DNA of 64,000 bases from Jaminaea rosea (taxonomy: Eukaryota > Basidiomycota > Exobasidiomycetes > Microstromatales), in the NCBI RefSeq assembly GCF_003144245.1, contig NW_020289977.1, positions 1,116,001-1,180,000 on the forward strand. The letters run 5' to 3'. Below are positions 55,201 through 63,331 of this stretch, one piece after another. Made by a program: the position numbers and the translations under genes. The notes below the pieces were generated by a model. That model did no database searches, was not told where the DNA came from, and saw only the letters and a list, made by a program, of their open reading frames with translations. The stretch's first letter is position 1. Every line of letters starts with the position of its first letter.

Positions 55201-56457
55201 ACCGACATCAAGAACTCCACGAGTCTCTGGGAGACGAATGGCGGCATGCAATCAGCGATGCGACTGCACAACATTCTTCTCCGTCGACAGCTGCGCACCG
55301 TGGGCGGATACGAGGTCAAGACCGAAGGCGACGCATTCATGGTATCCTTTCCCTCGGTCACTTCTGCCCTGCTCTGGTGTTTTAATGTCCAGACGCAGCT
55401 GCTTCGCGAAGAATGGCCGCAGGAGATTCTCGAGTCCGAAGATGGTAAAGAGGTGGTCGACCTCGAAGGGAACGTCATCTATCGTGGACTGTCGGTACGC
55501 ATGGGCATCCACTGGGGTTGGCCTGTGTGCGAGAACGACCCGGTGACGAGGAGGATGGACTACTTTGGGCCAATGGTCAATCGAGCTGCCAGAATCAGTG
55601 GCGCCGCTGATGGTGGACAGATTATGGCGTCGCGCGATGTCGTCACTGAGTTGACGGCTTTGCTGGGCACATTCGATGAAGCGGGCGGTGTAGCCGGACT
55701 CTCAAAGGGCGTCGAGGCGGACGATGCGGACTTTGACGAGGAGGAGTTCCGGCTTCTACACCCCAACGTCACTCGTGACGTTGTCCTGCTGCGACGCATG
55801 GGCTTCGGTATCTCAGAGATGGGCGAGAAGCGCCTCAAAGGACTCGAGACGCCAGAGATGCTCAATCTCGTCTATCCAAAGCAGCTGGCTGGACGTCTAG
55901 CGACTCGCGAGGACGCACCTGCTCCTCAAGTCTTCGAACCTATGCCGTCTTTGCTCAACATCGAGGAGATCAAGGCTCTCGGCATGGTCTGCTTGCGACT
56001 AGAAGCCCTTTCCAACGCGCAGCTCTTCCCTGGGATCCTCAACGAAGCTGACCCGGGCCAAGACGATGCAGCAAGCGTGGCCTCGTCGTCCTTGAATGCC
56101 ACAACGATGGCCGCATCGTCTTCGCAGCAGCGCCTGGCTCTTGGTGCCGGGCCTGGTCGATTGCATCCGGCAGCTGGTCGCACACGCGCTATGGAGCGCT
56201 ACTTGGCTCTGAAGCCGGAGCTTCTCATCGTGTCAATCCGTGATGATGCTCCGGATGATGAGCTTGCGTCGCTCCTCGAGCAACTCGTCGTGCGCATCCG
56301 CAACGCCATGACGACAATTGCTCTGCGGCACTGCCTCACAACGAGAGCTGGTGGTGGAGGCGACAAAGAAGTCGCCGCGACATCTTCGGGCTCTCCGCAT
56401 CTTTCCCTGGAATCCTTGGCCGCAATCTTGGGGCCTTTTGAGGACCTCTTTCTTTGA
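49201..56457 (+). CDS. CYR1: adenylate cyclase (RA-LRR-PP2C-cyclase type)
   Basis: Produces cAMP for the PKA pathway; peripheral membrane enzyme regulated by G-alpha and Ras (the smut orthologue is Uac1). The frame is open for 2418 residues, but 49630-49695 looks like a 66-base in-frame intron (GTGAGA...CTGCAG), giving 2396 after splicing. Domains in unspliced numbering: Ser-rich N-terminus (1-910); Ras-association domain (about 915-1015, MRIETPFGVRTVSIPLYTST); about 20 leucine-rich repeats (1028-1600) interrupted by a Ser-rich insert near 1392-1455; a PP2C-like domain (1640-1936); class III cyclase domain (about 1990-2150) with VALVFTDIKNSTSLWE and TEGDAFMVSF carrying the two metal aspartates and VNRAARISGAA the Asn/Arg transition-state pair. 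All catalytic residues appear intact. The C-terminus may bind CAP. Confidence 0.97.
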   Translation: MSGKGFFENSGGISPTSHPPAASHWSTPPPQDARYVDTSVSPRSTRPSVARHPYASYSTEASSSSSTSSTPAPMNESKATGLFDSFDLSDVGLSAGAPAPRGVSESNGSWRRQGSSGKRQDITPWAVDDQDDEEELDDGASIQVRVPGAGVSFVPAYMLTLGLLQQRIRPNLSRQTSSIQSSTSQSTLPARPSTPPQHRSMSGASSIYGHTGAQGSEAALSIAPTTPGTKKKRNPFGFLRKKSSNFPDPSGSFVSLAATLGDQRKASHTSLSSKHSSPPHASSSRHPSTSLTAAVVNDGANKGRNRGGSDWQSQGIDEEWEGIDMANAANHAAASQDHRAASIKEKRRRLVRPLTRDRERNKAEEGSFGAQGNIDGSARSKAAARGADVEMTLDTNFDQIDDIVDTSMRQNSMPVGPKDETLQDGLWSASPGQQPALFAAAVDPLAAAPVADVSSKALPSQPGSHSPDAPAPGWLLQAPPRGRHGSLQSQVLQRNANAQRPEGFAPRAGSRKSSLADARRAAVPTTTDSPHYGSTSEDLPSPSSNSDVLEEALNHSQTIAYQSMASEQRKDSATSKVSARSGVSPKSSAVHLPSLIHGADGANSSWTRAGVADPNYQFPPTSALPLDAKARQASIASTGSGSGAAGGALSSSNWMAPDSWAVQPDKVRDYLRDEDGSSQDGEEDDDEAEQTMLKDNKGASAAAGDRKWSAVSNTTNGGGTYSSAGGHSHTTSSSGALTADQTTFLGSSQEASYNLAPRGSQVSAHSLASSDYETGPSPVARQASQSVELLTSPPGSAGLGPQPTTPKMDRTVSSRGGAFGVAGGAAAAAANMLGLRGKKPGTAGSSRPGTANSTTGPPMSRPGTAGTIEDGAGRTSFGSAVTGATATMDSSAAGAAAKRAPLMHHPSQAGGLGGKGHIMRIETPFGVRTVSIPLYTSTSNLRAIISRKSPSGARAYRLFVRDKGSERPLGESEKPAMLQRRRMEQAGYTEYDGLDTMGREDHSYLLRFVYRPDLVPTFDSESFGNTEDNYTHLDLQGRNLEMVPIFLYRHADWINSLDLSGNPMSDVPTDFVQLCSNLRTLRLSNLSLKRIPQSVKHSETLTHLDLSNNRIPDLSHIALDSIVQLKSLKVQNNRLTELPSYFSRLTALKQLNVSNNRFDTFPQVICSLSSLTDLDISFNAISGMPPQLGQLTRLQSLILVGNSIEQLPGCMSQLLSLRKIDVRRNLLQDVSALFSLESLTEAHCEHNSIKSFSATLGTHLRSINLGHNPMSKLAIGSGNAPLQLVSLNLSAANLARLDEALLAQLPSLYDLILDNNHFLGLPDSIGELKELRLLSCTNNRLVGLPDSIGKLKNLRRLLVHNNNLKSLPDSIWNCQSLTSINASSNLLESFPLPPISPDAVVGGRPSTAGALIENGRKGSASSASVVGMPASSVSGPLPSTPLLAKSTSALSMSLKKLRLGDNRLTDEVFAVIGLLVEVEILNLSFNDIYEVPTPSLSKLVFLRELYLSGNDLSSVPTDDLVQLKLLRILHINANRLQTLPAELGQLRNLANLDVGNNSLKYNIANWHYDWNWNSNPELRYLNLSGNKRLEVKSKMTGIAGANRRMDMSDFQRLASLRVLGLMDVTVTLQQMPDEHDNRRVRTSLSQVNNMAYGISDALGKFDNLSLVDVVVPNFRKDPKECLIGLFEGRGHGAHNGSRIAKFLADWARHRVDREVSEALTQAGTLAPDEAHIPNIMRRAFLRLQQEYALLLMSESNRSLSDAAVGDSLASGQPASTAKSQWQSGASGVLVYIVDHCLHVANAGDALAVLCRGGTAQHMTTRHEPFDRDETQRIRSAEGWVSLRGYVNDSLDVSRSFGYYHLTPFVNAAPAVSSIQLNDSDEFIIVASRSLWDQMSYQTAVDIARTERDDLMIAAQKLRDFAISYGAEESIMVMIMAVGDLFDSGSGGRQHQRSASRLDPTTEALKKMHRREHRDELPTDRTLARLEREVAPPIGQVALVFTDIKNSTSLWETNGGMQSAMRLHNILLRRQLRTVGGYEVKTEGDAFMVSFPSVTSALLWCFNVQTQLLREEWPQEILESEDGKEVVDLEGNVIYRGLSVRMGIHWGWPVCENDPVTRRMDYFGPMVNRAARISGAADGGQIMASRDVVTELTALLGTFDEAGGVAGLSKGVEADDADFDEEEFRLLHPNVTRDVVLLRRMGFGISEMGEKRLKGLETPEMLNLVYPKQLAGRLATREDAPAPQVFEPMPSLLNIEEIKALGMVCLRLEALSNAQLFPGILNEADPGQDDAASVASSSLNATTMAASSSQQRLALGAGPGRLHPAAGRTRAMERYLALKPELLIVSIRDDAPDDELASLLEQLVVRIRNAMTTIALRHCLTTRAGGGGDKEVAATSSGSPHLSLESLAAILGPFEDLFL

Positions 56458-57841
56458 TTGGGCCGCGACACGTCGCGGCCCAATGATGCTCTGCGTCTTG
56501 CCTGTTTCATACTGTCCTGCATCGTCAGCAGGACCCGCACCCTGTGTAATACTAGATTGTCACCTCTGGTCCTCTACTGCATTCGCCAGCCAGCTAGCTC
56601 TGCGTCGAGAGTTACGTGTTTCAACGCCAGTCTCCCGCCACCCCGATCTCTCCGCCCTCCCGTCTGGCGGGGCCGAGCGGCGTTGTTGAGTGAACACGGG
56701 GCGACGAGGTGTTGAGTGAGCATTAAGGTCCTGACGCGCCTGTCTTGTGCTCGACCCTCCTCACGTGAGAGCGTTATCATCCTCGAGGCCATGAGATGGG
56801 GCTAGCCAGCCAAGCATCAGCTCGCATCTTAGCCGCTTGCCGGCCGGCCCGGCGCCTCTTTCCTTCCTAACACTAGCGCCCCTCCTTTCGTCCCACCCGG
56901 TCTCTCGCTTCCTGAGACGCGCCTCTTTCTTTGTTCTCATGCTCCTCTGCGTGAGAAAGCAAGCTTCGGCTCGTCTCCGAGACTGAAGCGAGGAAGGAAA
57001 CGCATCATCGCATGAAGCAGTCAGCTTCTAATCGGCCGCGGGTAGAGTCTGAGCGGGAGGGAAGAGCTTTAATCAGAAACAAACAGCCGTAGTAAAGTTT
57101 CGACTTTCGACTCGACTTTCGACTCGACTCGTCGTGTTCTCGCCCGGCCCGCCTGCACAGAGAGGCAGGTCGTTGGGCGCTGCCGTGACGAGACAAGTGA
57201 GAGCAGACGACCGTGCGTGCATCCAGGACTGTCAAGACTCAAGAGATGGTTGTCGGTGGCGGCGTCCCGTGATGCGAGGCGACCAGCTTCTCCTCCCCGC
57301 CGCCATCATTTTGGCCGCCCTCAAGTGCATGAAACCGCCGCTTCGCTTCCTTGTGAGTCTTCCCAAGTCTCTCACATCATCAGGGCAATCCTTCTCTCTC
57401 TATCCAACCGGTGCCCACATCTTACGTCTCATCTCAGCCCACAAGAGACCGAGCGTCATTGATTGAACCAGAGGGGCAAATATCGTCGCTCACGCAGGCG
57501 AGCATCGGCCTGGCGTGAACCGCGGCCCTCCTTTCCGCCCAGCCGCAGACGGGGACGCCAAACGACAGACGGCGTTGCAACTTAGGCTAGCTTAGAAAGT
57601 GGGCATCGGCAAGCCGCTGCAGCCGACTCCTCTTGTGTGATCGATCACGGCCCTGATCGCCTTCCCACCCGGGCGAGAAGCTCCCACGGCGTCAGGCAGT
57701 TGATGCGGGGATGCTGTGCTGCTGATGAAAAAGACCATCGGGCATCCTCCATATAGAATTGCAACGAGTTTCGTCTTCTTCATTGCAACTCCTCGTTACC
57801 ACCAACTTTGATACCCCCTCATCGACTGGCTAGCGACCAGC
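56458..57841. other. 1.4-kb region without recognised genes
   Basis: The longest coding-free stretch apart from the polyubiquitin upstream region. It contains the adenylate cyclase 3' end, a short tandem repeat at 57101-57131 and the 5' flank of the seven-pass membrane gene. A 63-codon minus frame (57592-57783) starts with a signal-like MKKTKLVAILYGG but has no other support. No tRNA, snRNA-like or transposon feature was recognised. Confidence 0.45.
57101..57131. repeat. short tandem repeat CGACTTTCGACT
   Basis: Imperfect head-to-tail copies of CGACTTT and CGACT units in non-coding DNA. Confidence 0.8.
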
Positions 57842-60800
57842 ATGGGCCTACATTACAATGCGACGCTGCCTGCGGGCATTATGCCCATGCCGACCACGGC
57901 CGCAGAGGTTGGTGCGCTGCAGGACTTTGTTCACGGAATCGTGCAGATCTACTGTAGGTACTCGAGGAGGAAGATGCGATGTTCTAACCCGTGCGGAGAT
58001 GCTAACAACCGACAACAATGCTCGTATTGCCCCTTCTGCAGCGCCATTGGAGTTTACTGCTCAGTGAGTCGCACGAATCTACACGACCGCAGCACGCGCT
58101 CGGATCGCTTACACTACCTTCCTTTGCTCGCTCAGGGTGTACACCGTCTTGGCAGTCGTGGCCGCTCTCGTCGTCGGTGCCGTAGCAGTGGTACTCAAGC
58201 GACTCCTCACCGGCCGCGCCTACCTCCTGCAATTCTACCCATCAAGATATGGCACGTACGTCATTCCTAATTCAACACTCGCGTTTGCGTCCTTCCTGGG
58301 CGTGTACGCCATCCTTCTCATGGGCTATTTTCCCCTCATGGTCCGCTGGCAGCGCGACAGCAACTTCTTTCTGTGGCATGTGCTCATCTGGATCCCTCTC
58401 TGGGTGGTCAGTAGCGGGGTAGAGTCCTGCAGAGAGGAAGATGTTGGGCCGCAACTGACACAGATCGTACCTCTGCTTGCTCGCTCTTAGGGCGCCTGGT
58501 TCTGTGCATGGGGCACCGTGGCCTCATTCCCCGACGCTCTCAGGATCAAGCGTACAAACTCGGCGGGCGAGCTTCACGAATACCTTATCCGTCCCATCAT
58601 CTACAACCTGGCATGCTGGGCCACACCGATCATCCTGTTCGCATCGGTGACCCCGCCTGCCGTCCTCGCGGACCGCCTGATGGACAAAACGAACCGTACG
58701 TTCGACGCCTGGACGGCTCGAGCTGATGCACTCAAGGGGCCGGAGGCAGGCCCGCAAGAGATCCAGATGCTCTACGACGATGGGATGGACATCTGGCGCC
58801 AGACGTCAAAGGCGTGGTGGTACTACTCCATCTGCATGACTGTAAGCGTCTTCAAGTATGACCCAGCGGGAGACGTGCTCTAACCCTTGATCGTCTGCGC
58901 ATTCACACCAGGTCTGGGTCTTCTGGGCAGGTGCCGCCTTCCTCGTGTACGCGCCTATCGGCGTTCACACCCTTCGCCGTGTGAGAGAGGCAGTCGAGAT
59001 CTGCGAGACAAAAATGCGCCGTCAGCAGATGGAGACCTTCTACCTCTTCAGTTCCCGCCCGCCAGGGATGACAGGCGGCGCAGCAGCGGCGGCAGCAGTC
59101 ACGGCGGCTGGAAGTCAGGGCAGAGTAGAGCCACCGGACAATCTGACGACTGCACCGCGGCCCATGTGGGGGACGCCTGCCACCCTCAAGAAGAGTCGTA
59201 GTCCCAGCGGGACGCCATCAGTCCGTGGCACAGAAGAGAACTACGATGCCGAGGCGGATGAAGAAGAAGATCTCGGTCGCCTCCCTTGCGACGAGGATGA
59301 GGAACGATCTATGGCCATTGCCCGCGAGGAGATGTCCATCTCAGGCCGTGGCGCCGAAACTAGCGAGTCTGAAGCGCCTCAAGCTGCGGTCTTCCCACCT
59401 CTGCGCCCGCAGCAGCGTCGACCTCGCCAGGAGACGTTCCGACCTGGACGAGACACCAAGCAGCAGCAGAAGGACGACAAACCCAAGTCTGGGCCGACGA
59501 CAGTGGCCGCTCGCCGCTACAAGATCTTGCGGCGCATCTATCGCAACCTTCTGATCCTGATCATTGCTGTCAGCATCGCCATCCTTGATTTTATGGCCAT
59601 CACGGGCTACATTTCCGGGCAGCAGTACGCCGCTGCGAGAAAGAACGGCTACGAGGCTGGCCGCGTACAGCAGATCGCAAATTTATGGGCTGCTTGGACC
59701 GATGTGGTCTTCGGTGGCCTCACGATCGGCGCATTGCTATGGCGCTCCTTCGACTCGACGCTCACTGTGCGCGCTGAAGATGCCAATGGTGGCGGCAATG
59801 GCAGGGCTACCACCGGCAGACCAAGCGGGGCAGCAATGTCCGCGGGTCGGCCTTATACCATCGATCGGGCGCAGCTGGCCCCTCAACCAGTGGCACCCGC
59901 GTCGAACAAGAGCTCATCGTCGCGAGGAGGGAGCTCAAAGACCGGGCGCAGCCGGATCCTCGCGGCAGCCAATGCAGCCATCAGCTCGAAGAGTGCTGGC
60001 AGCTCTACGAAGAAGGCTGAGAGTAGCAAGCGCGCCGTCGAGCCAGAAGAGGAACGATGGGGTTCTCAGTCCGCTGGCAGGTCGTCCTGGGGTACAGCTC
60101 AGCGCAGGGAGAGGTCAGGCGAGGAGAGTACCTACGAGACGACGTTCCATGAGGTAGGCGAGGGCGATGTTGGTCATCAAGCCATTGCTATGCCAGCCGT
60201 GCCGCCGAGCGCGTCGAAGCCTGAAATCTACTCAAGGCGCTTCGCCGGCAGCAACACGGACGGGCAGCACGACAATGCCGCTGATGTGGCGGGTCTTGGC
60301 CTCGGCTTGGGCTTTCCCGCGCCGCTGCGGCAGTTCTTTCCGGCATCGCACGACACAGAAGCGACCAATAAGGGTGATATCGAGCAAGCCACCTCAACAG
60401 GGGACGGACTCCAGACTCCACGCACAACACGTCGCGTTTCGCTCCCAGGCAAGAAGCGCCCTACTTCTCCCCATCTAATGCCCACCAATGTTACCGACGC
60501 TGAGGCGGGCCCTTCCTCGTCTCCCTCCTCTGCCTCTCTAGGCAGGAGAGCCGGATTTGGCCTCTCCATGCTCGGCGGTCGCCACTCACCAAATCCAGCC
60601 AAACGACGACCGGGCTCAAGCGGCAAGCACGCAGGGCAGGGAGACGAGTTGGGTAGCTTCTTCGAGCCAGAGTCAACCGTCGTTCGACGGGATGACTCAC
60701 TTGACCTGTTTGCTAATGAGCAGGAAATTCTCAGGCAAGAGGCGGCACTGAGGGGAGGTACGGGACCCGTTGGGGACAGAGCGCGAGGCATCAGAAGGGT

Positions 60801-61092
60801 CGGGCCGGGCGACATGGGCATTCTGGATGCTCTCGCCTTGGTCTCGCCGCCGGTCGGAGACGGGGAGCAGCATCACGACTCAAACGCGCTCGCCGCTGGC
60901 AGCGGCCCTTCTTCGTACGAGAACAGCCCGCTGGGCGCGGCTGGTGGTCAGAGATTTACAGGGACGGGCTCTGCGCCTCCTGTACCTCATCAACTGAACA
61001 GGACGCCCAGCACTGAGCCTTCCAGGTACGGAGGGTGGAGAAGACCTAGTGCCGCAAGCGTGTCTGCAGGAACAGGCGGCGTGACGCGGTAG
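57842..61092 (+). CDS. orphan seven-pass membrane protein (possible fungal 7TM receptor-like)
   Basis: Predicted plasma-membrane protein, 978 residues. Exons 57842-57953, 58042-58063 (only 22 bases), 58136-58406, 58491-58841 and 58912-61092. A short N-terminus with one N-glycosylation site (NAT) precedes seven hydrophobic segments: TVLAVVAALVVGAVAVVL, LAFASFLGVYAILLMGYF, LWHVLIWIPLWVGAWFCAW, YNLACWATPIILFASVTPPAV, YYSICMTVWVFWAGAAFLVY, LLILIIAVSIAILDFMAI and LWAAWTDVVFGGLTIGALLW. Between passes 5 and 6 lies a loop of about 190 residues with acidic and Gln/Arg-rich parts; the tail after pass 7 has about 440 Ser-rich residues. This topology is receptor-like, but no known GPCR signature (DRY, NPxxY, Ste3 or Ste2 motifs) was found. 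Exon joins were chosen to keep frame and hydrophobic segments. Function unknown. Confidence 0.72.
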
Positions 61093-61224
61093 TCAGGGTC
61101 GGAGAGGAGAGCGACCAAATCGGAATCGCCCTTGTCACCACCATTCCACTTGTCACACTATTCACTACCAGACGGAGTTAATATATCCCACGTTTGCATA
61201 CCTGTTCATTGTCGCACGTTCCAC

Positions 61225-63123
61225 CTAAAGTCCCACCTCCTCCACTCTTGTCCACCACTCCTTCCTCCTCTTCCTCCAGCCGGCCCGGCTGGCGCTATTG
61301 AAGCCAAATACTTCACCACCATCATCTCTCTTGGCCGCAGATTTGGAGCAGAGAGGCCCCTCTTCATCATCGCTGTCTTCATAGCCCTCGTCCTCGTCCA
61401 GCCATCCCTCCCCCTCCTCGCCAGACGACCCCGACCCCAGTACAAGCCCCTTGACCTCATCCCTCAGACAATTGCACCGCAGCGATGCTTGATTGAGCCA
61501 TTCCAGCCTGGTGGGCAGAGCTGGTAGGCTACTGGCGCCACCCCCTTCCTTGTGGGCGACAATCGGCGCTGGAGCTGGTGGGCTGACGAGGACGAGCAAC
61601 TTCGCACTCACGAGCGCTTGAACGGTCCGCCAGACCGCCAAGCTGTGCAAGGCAACTTCTTCAGCTTCATCGTTGAGCGCCTCTTTTTCCTCTTCATCCT
61701 CGTCCTCCACGCCCAGGCGTCGTTGTCTCTTTCGCCTGCGTCTGGCAGCCACATCCCTCTGTGCCTGTAGCGAGGATCCGCTCAACCTAACATCGAACTC
61801 CTTGCACAGATTTTGGCACAGATAGAGCATCCTCTGTGCCGTAAACGGCCTCGGTCCGAGCAGTAGAGGGTCAGCGTGCGTCTTTGTCGTCTCCCCACTC
61901 TCCCCGAGCGTAGCAGGCCTCCGCTTGCGTTGTCGTCGTACGCGCTTCTTGCCGCCAGAGGAGGTAGTGGAGGCGGCAAGAATCGTCTCGTCTCGAAGGA
62001 AGAAGCGGACATCGTGCTTCGCCGGGAGGTGCGAGGCGAGGAAGGAGGAGAGCAGGAGGAGGGAGGCGAGCGGTGAGAGCTTGAGAGGCGGGCGTCCACG
62101 CACCGAGGCAGTTGAGTCTGCCGCGGGTTGGCTGGAATGAGTTTGAATCCAAGCCTGCACGCCCATACTTCGTGTGTGCAGTAGCTTTACCGCAGAACGG
62201 ATGAGGGGCGTGAGGATAGAGAAGAGGGGTGTACCGGCTTTGAGCTCCTTGAGCTTGTCTGCAATGCTACTTGCCATCGTCTCTCCTCCTTGATCGTCCT
62301 GCTCGTCCAGCCCTCGCTGAACCTGTCTCGTCATTGCGATCCACACTGGCGCAAGAAGGTAACGCACCTCATCCACATCCCAATCCCTTCCTATGTCTGC
62401 TTCGAGAGCTGCGGTGCTCCAGGCCAGGAAAGATGACTTGATCTTTCCCGCTGGCCTTTCATCCAGTCCCGCAGCCAAGGGTGCAGAGATGCCCCATTGC
62501 TTTTGAAGCTCATCCCCTCCTGGCAGCGAAGTCAACAGGGCTGCTTCTCGATCTGCGTCCTTCTGATCAGCTCGCTGAGCGCTCAAATGCACCAGAGGGC
62601 GGTAAGGAGTAGCATCCTCAATCCCGTCTGCTGTACGCCAGCGATCCAGTGTGAGGCTTGAGATGAGAATGGTTGCATAGCCTGGAGGCGGGTCGAGGAA
62701 TTGAGACCATATGAGTGGGGAGTGAGAGGAGCGCAGAAGATGGGCGAAAGGGATGATGAGGATGGTGCAGGATTCGTTGTTGGAAGACGTCGAGGCTCGG
62801 GGAGGGTAGATGGAGGTTGTTGCTTGGTGGAGGGTGCTGGACGAAGAAGACGACGAGACGGCTTCCTGAATTTCGCGAGCTACATCGATCGCCCTGAGGC
62901 CAATGAGGTTGGGATGGATCTCTATGGGTTGGGCGTTGACCGTCTCTCTGACGAGTTGACGAACATCGTCGAGCGCTCGACTTTGATGGGAATGCGAAGG
63001 TGCATATACGAAGAGGCACCCCGGCCAGGGAGGGCGAAGTAGCGGGGCCAGAGAGCTCGACATGGACGATGTGCTTGCTCTGCTTCCTCCCGCTGATGTC
63101 GAGGCCATCGCTGCAAAGCTCAA
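61225..63123 (-). CDS. ORC5: origin recognition complex subunit 5
   Basis: Subunit of the six-protein ORC that marks replication origins; nuclear. Single exon, 632 residues. The C-terminal ORC5 region is clear: LKLSPLASLLLLSSFLASHLPAKHDVRFFLRD, a basic stretch GKKRVRRQRKRRP, then LLLGPRPFTAQRMLYLCQNL and a winged-helix-like end. The N-terminal AAA+ part is divergent: CLFVYAPSHSHQSRAL sits where other ORC5 proteins have FIYGxxxxGKT, so the Walker A lysine is not visible; ILIIPFAHLLR occupies the Walker B position. The Lys/Arg and acidic insert near 450-480 is lineage-specific. Start at 63123 (another ATG at 63108). Divergent from the next gene, with 208 bases between start codons. Confidence 0.85.
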   Translation of the reverse strand: MSFAAMASTSAGGSRASTSSMSSSLAPLLRPPWPGCLFVYAPSHSHQSRALDDVRQLVRETVNAQPIEIHPNLIGLRAIDVAREIQEAVSSSSSSSTLHQATTSIYPPRASTSSNNESCTILIIPFAHLLRSSHSPLIWSQFLDPPPGYATILISSLTLDRWRTADGIEDATPYRPLVHLSAQRADQKDADREAALLTSLPGGDELQKQWGISAPLAAGLDERPAGKIKSSFLAWSTAALEADIGRDWDVDEVRYLLAPVWIAMTRQVQRGLDEQDDQGGETMASSIADKLKELKAGTPLFSILTPLIRSAVKLLHTRSMGVQAWIQTHSSQPAADSTASVRGRPPLKLSPLASLLLLSSFLASHLPAKHDVRFFLRDETILAASTTSSGGKKRVRRQRKRRPATLGESGETTKTHADPLLLGPRPFTAQRMLYLCQNLCKEFDVRLSGSSLQAQRDVAARRRRKRQRRLGVEDEDEEEKEALNDEAEEVALHSLAVWRTVQALVSAKLLVLVSPPAPAPIVAHKEGGGASSLPALPTRLEWLNQASLRCNCLRDEVKGLVLGSGSSGEEGEGWLDEDEGYEDSDDEEGPLCSKSAAKRDDGGEVFGFNSASRAGWRKRRKEWWTRVEEVGL

Positions 63124-63331
63124 TGCCTATATGCGCCCTTTCTGAGGATTTGTAGGTGGAAAGTGTTGATCAAGGAATCGAGGCAAAAGCTCCGAAGCGG
63201 CCCGAGCGCCAAAGTCGCGCTCGTCTCCAGGTCGGACTGGCGGTCTGTATGGACGGCCGCTTCTTCTGACGGCCATCTTTGCACTCCATCGCTCTATCCC
63301 ATTCAAGAGCATATAAGCGCTTCAAGCCGCC

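Noticed and set aside
57592-57783. 63-codon minus frame starting with a signal-like MKKTKLVAILYGG
   Set aside because: No cysteine pattern, no paralogue and no supported exon structure; the hydrophobic start alone is not enough to call a gene.
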